The position numbers were made by a program, and so were the translations under genes. Below the pieces are notes generated by a model. The model saw nothing but the letters and a program-made list of their open reading frames with translations. It did no database searches and was not told where the DNA came from. This document shows positions 62,618 to 64,000 of a stretch of DNA of 64,000 nt, in pieces. This DNA comes from Pseudomonas sp. DY-1. GTDB lineage: Bacteria; Pseudomonadota; Gammaproteobacteria; Pseudomonadales; Pseudomonadaceae. Positions within the stretch are counted from its first letter, which is position 1. Each line of letters starts with the position of its first letter. The DNA lies in NCBI RefSeq assembly GCF_003626975.1, contig NZ_CP032616.1:4998001-5062000 (forward strand), read 5' to 3'.

Positions 62618-63328
62618 ATGGTCGCGCTGACATTGCGCCTTGCCATCCTCAGTGCGCTGCCCTACGTGCTGGTGTTCCTGGTCGACGCCATGCCCGGTCT
62701 CGCGCCCGCCTGGGACTTTGCCAACGCTGCAGGCCTGTTCGGTGGCGTGATCCTCCTCCTCTTGTTCGTCTACTGCGGCCGGCCGATGTCGCGGCCGTAC
62801 TTCGACGGGAAGTTCTTCATGGTCCTGCATCGTGACCTGGGCTACGCGGTGCTGATCCTGTTGGCGCTGCACGTTGGCCTGCTGCTAGTGGACGAGCCGC
62901 TGGTGGTGGATTACCTGCTGCCTTCGGCTTCCCTGCCCATGCTGGCCGGCACGCTCGCTGCCTTGCTGCTGCTGATTCTCGTGCCCATCAGTCTCCCCGC
63001 CGTGCGCCAGCGCCTGTGGCGTCATCACCTGCGTTTTCGCCGTTGGCACTACGGGATCAGTTCCGTGCTGCTGGTGCTACTGGCGGTGCACGTGATCGGG
63101 ACCGGGTTCTACACCGGTGCGTGCTGGAAGGCCGTGCTCTGGGGCGTCATCACCAGCTGCGCACTGATCTGGCCCCTGCTGCCGCGTAGCCCCCTGGCGC
63201 CAGCCGAGGGGCACAGGCGTCGTAACACGGGGGGACTCGCCAGCCGGCTCTGCGCGGGCCTGTTGGTGTTCGTCCTGTGCCTGGCCGGGGGCTACGCCCT
63301 GCTGACCAACAGCGATCTGCCGCTATGA
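62618..63328 (+). CDS. ferric reductase-like cytochrome b membrane protein
   Basis: This 236-residue protein has six to seven hydrophobic helices and the ferric-reductase-like pattern of paired His: FMVLHRDLGYAVLILLALHV and FRRWHYGISSVLLVLLAVHV, fit to hold two b haems across the membrane. There is no FAD/NAD domain, so it must pass electrons to another protein. The next gene, overlapping by four bases, is a tetraheme cytochrome c, a natural partner. The start ATG follows AAGGAGGAG; an earlier in-frame ATG lies before that site. Confidence 0.8.
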   Translation: MVALTLRLAILSALPYVLVFLVDAMPGLAPAWDFANAAGLFGGVILLLLFVYCGRPMSRPYFDGKFFMVLHRDLGYAVLILLALHVGLLLVDEPLVVDYLLPSASLPMLAGTLAALLLLILVPISLPAVRQRLWRHHLRFRRWHYGISSVLLVLLAVHVIGTGFYTGACWKAVLWGVITSCALIWPLLPRSPLAPAEGHRRRNTGGLASRLCAGLLVFVLCLAGGYALLTNSDLPL

Positions 63329-63690
63329 AGTGGCTCTACCTGTTGGTCTGCCTCGGACTGCTGGCGCTGCTGGGCTACGGCCTTGCGCAGGGGCACGCCG
63401 AGTTGGTGCGACAGCGTCCTTTGCTGCCGCTGAACTTCGATCACGGCGTACATGGCCAGGTGAATTGCCTGAACTGCCATCACGACTACGCTGACCGCTC
63501 CCCGGCCCCGCCTTCCGGTGACCGCACTTGCCTGTTCTGCCACAAGAGGTCTCAGGAGCTGGCCGTGCGCATTGAGCAGGACTTCCACCAACTCTGCCGG
63601 GGCTGCCACCTGGAACGGGTGCAGGCCATCGAGGCCGCCGGCCCGGTGCGGGCCTGTCAGCAATGCCATGCGCCCGCGATTCTTCCGTAG
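63325..63690 (+). CDS. membrane-anchored tetraheme cytochrome c
   Basis: This 121-residue protein has one N-terminal hydrophobic anchor (about 3-22) and four CxxCH haem sites: CLNCH (48), CLFCH (69), CRGCH (91) and CQQCH (111). Extra His at 40, 43, 53 and 88 can be sixth ligands. Size and spacing recall the small cytochrome c7/c3-like class and NapC-linked tetrahaem proteins. It overlaps the cytochrome b gene (ATGA) and should receive its electrons in the periplasm. The final acceptor is unknown. Confidence 0.88.
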   Translation: MKWLYLLVCLGLLALLGYGLAQGHAELVRQRPLLPLNFDHGVHGQVNCLNCHHDYADRSPAPPSGDRTCLFCHKRSQELAVRIEQDFHQLCRGCHLERVQAIEAAGPVRACQQCHAPAILP

Positions 63691-63750
63691 GAGCGAGCTT
63701 GCTCGCGAACTATCGTGCTCGGAGTTCTCGCGAGCAAGAACTCGGCGTCT
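63687..63750. repeat. REP doublet, GCGAGCTTGCTCGC type
   Basis: GTAGGAGCGAGCTTGCTCGC and a second arm TCTCGCGAGCAAGAACTCGG form an inverted pair right after the cytochrome c stop. The following 150 bases are AT-rich, probably the promoter of the next gene. Confidence 0.8.
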
Positions 63751-63902
63751 CCCTCGCTTCTACACGTTTCTTAAAATTAATGAAATTTGCTCACAAGCAC
63801 ATGCAATTTTCTTGGGATTATCACAGCAGTCAGCCAGCCCTACAGTGAACGCAACTCAAACAGAAAGCCCGCGCGGTGCGGGTTCCACACAGGAGAGTTG
63901 CT

Positions 63903-64000
63903 ATGCGTACCTGGTTCATTACTGGAGCTTCCCGTGGTCTTGGCGCCCTCATCGCTGCAAAAGCGCTGGAGGTAGGCGATGCGGTGATCGCCACCGCCCG
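63903..64000 (+). CDS. short-chain dehydrogenase/reductase, N-terminal fragment
   Basis: The first 32 codons of a gene cut by the window edge. MRTWFITGASRGLGALIAAK contains the Rossmann cofactor motif TGxxxGxG of classical SDR enzymes, followed by ALEVGDAVIATAR, where the Arg favours NADPH. AGGAGAG precedes the start. Substrate cannot be told from this part. Confidence 0.88.
   Translation, partial: MRTWFITGASRGLGALIAAKALEVGDAVIATA

Overview
The window is high-GC chromosomal DNA of a Pseudomonas-type gammaproteobacterium. This rests on the bauR-bauA-bauB-bauC beta-alanine locus, Pseudomonas-style REP palindromes, DUF3203-type and BdlA-type genes, and a large MnxG-like multicopper oxidase with MnxS/MnxR-like regulators as known from P. 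putida GB-1. Placement near the P. resinovorans group is only a guess.

Region 1 (1-13.8 kb) is ordinary metabolism: the end of a YigZ gene, a RutR-like regulator, bauR and bauABC, an NYN-domain protein, yjdM, a broken sulfotransferase gene next to an intact cysC, a LEA14-like lipoprotein, a PhyH dioxygenase, an arylamine N-acetyltransferase, a sodium:solute symporter and a Tsx/OmpK-type porin.

Region 2 (14.2-55.6 kb) is the remarkable part. At its centre is a 1935-residue multicopper oxidase (24.9-30.7 kb), followed by a beta-propeller protein, two SCO proteins, a cytochrome c/periplasmic-binding-protein fusion and a SurA-like chaperone. Next comes one tightly overlapping operon (37.1-46.0 kb) that joins a type II secretion/MSHA-like machine (ATPase, PilM-, PilN-, PilO- and PilP/GspC-like proteins, secretin, three pseudopilins) directly to csgE, csgF and csgG. 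GspF and GspG of the same machine lie at 22.0-23.6 kb. Curlin genes csgB and csgA and a CsgC/CsgH-like gene (46.5-48.7 kb) form the end of an opposing operon that begins with two unfamiliar exported proteins. The whole is flanked by two copies of one module: a sensor kinase plus NtrC-type regulator, divergent from a short and a long exported protein of one family, the long one with Ig/cadherin-like repeats. At least seven transcription units begin at good sigma-54 (-24/-12) promoters, several with GGGGAA/TTCCCC palindromes upstream. I read this as one sigma-54 regulon that oxidises Mn(II) or a similar metal outside the cell and builds a secreted amyloid matrix through its own secretion apparatus.

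Region 3 (55.9-64 kb) holds small DUF genes, a soluble PAS chemoreceptor of BdlA type, and a TonB receptor-TauD dioxygenase-GST cluster preceded by a possible cysteine leader peptide. A cytochrome b/tetraheme cytochrome c pair and the start of a short-chain dehydrogenase follow.

All calls were made by reading the sequence. Family assignments rest on motifs and remembered family features, not on a database search.
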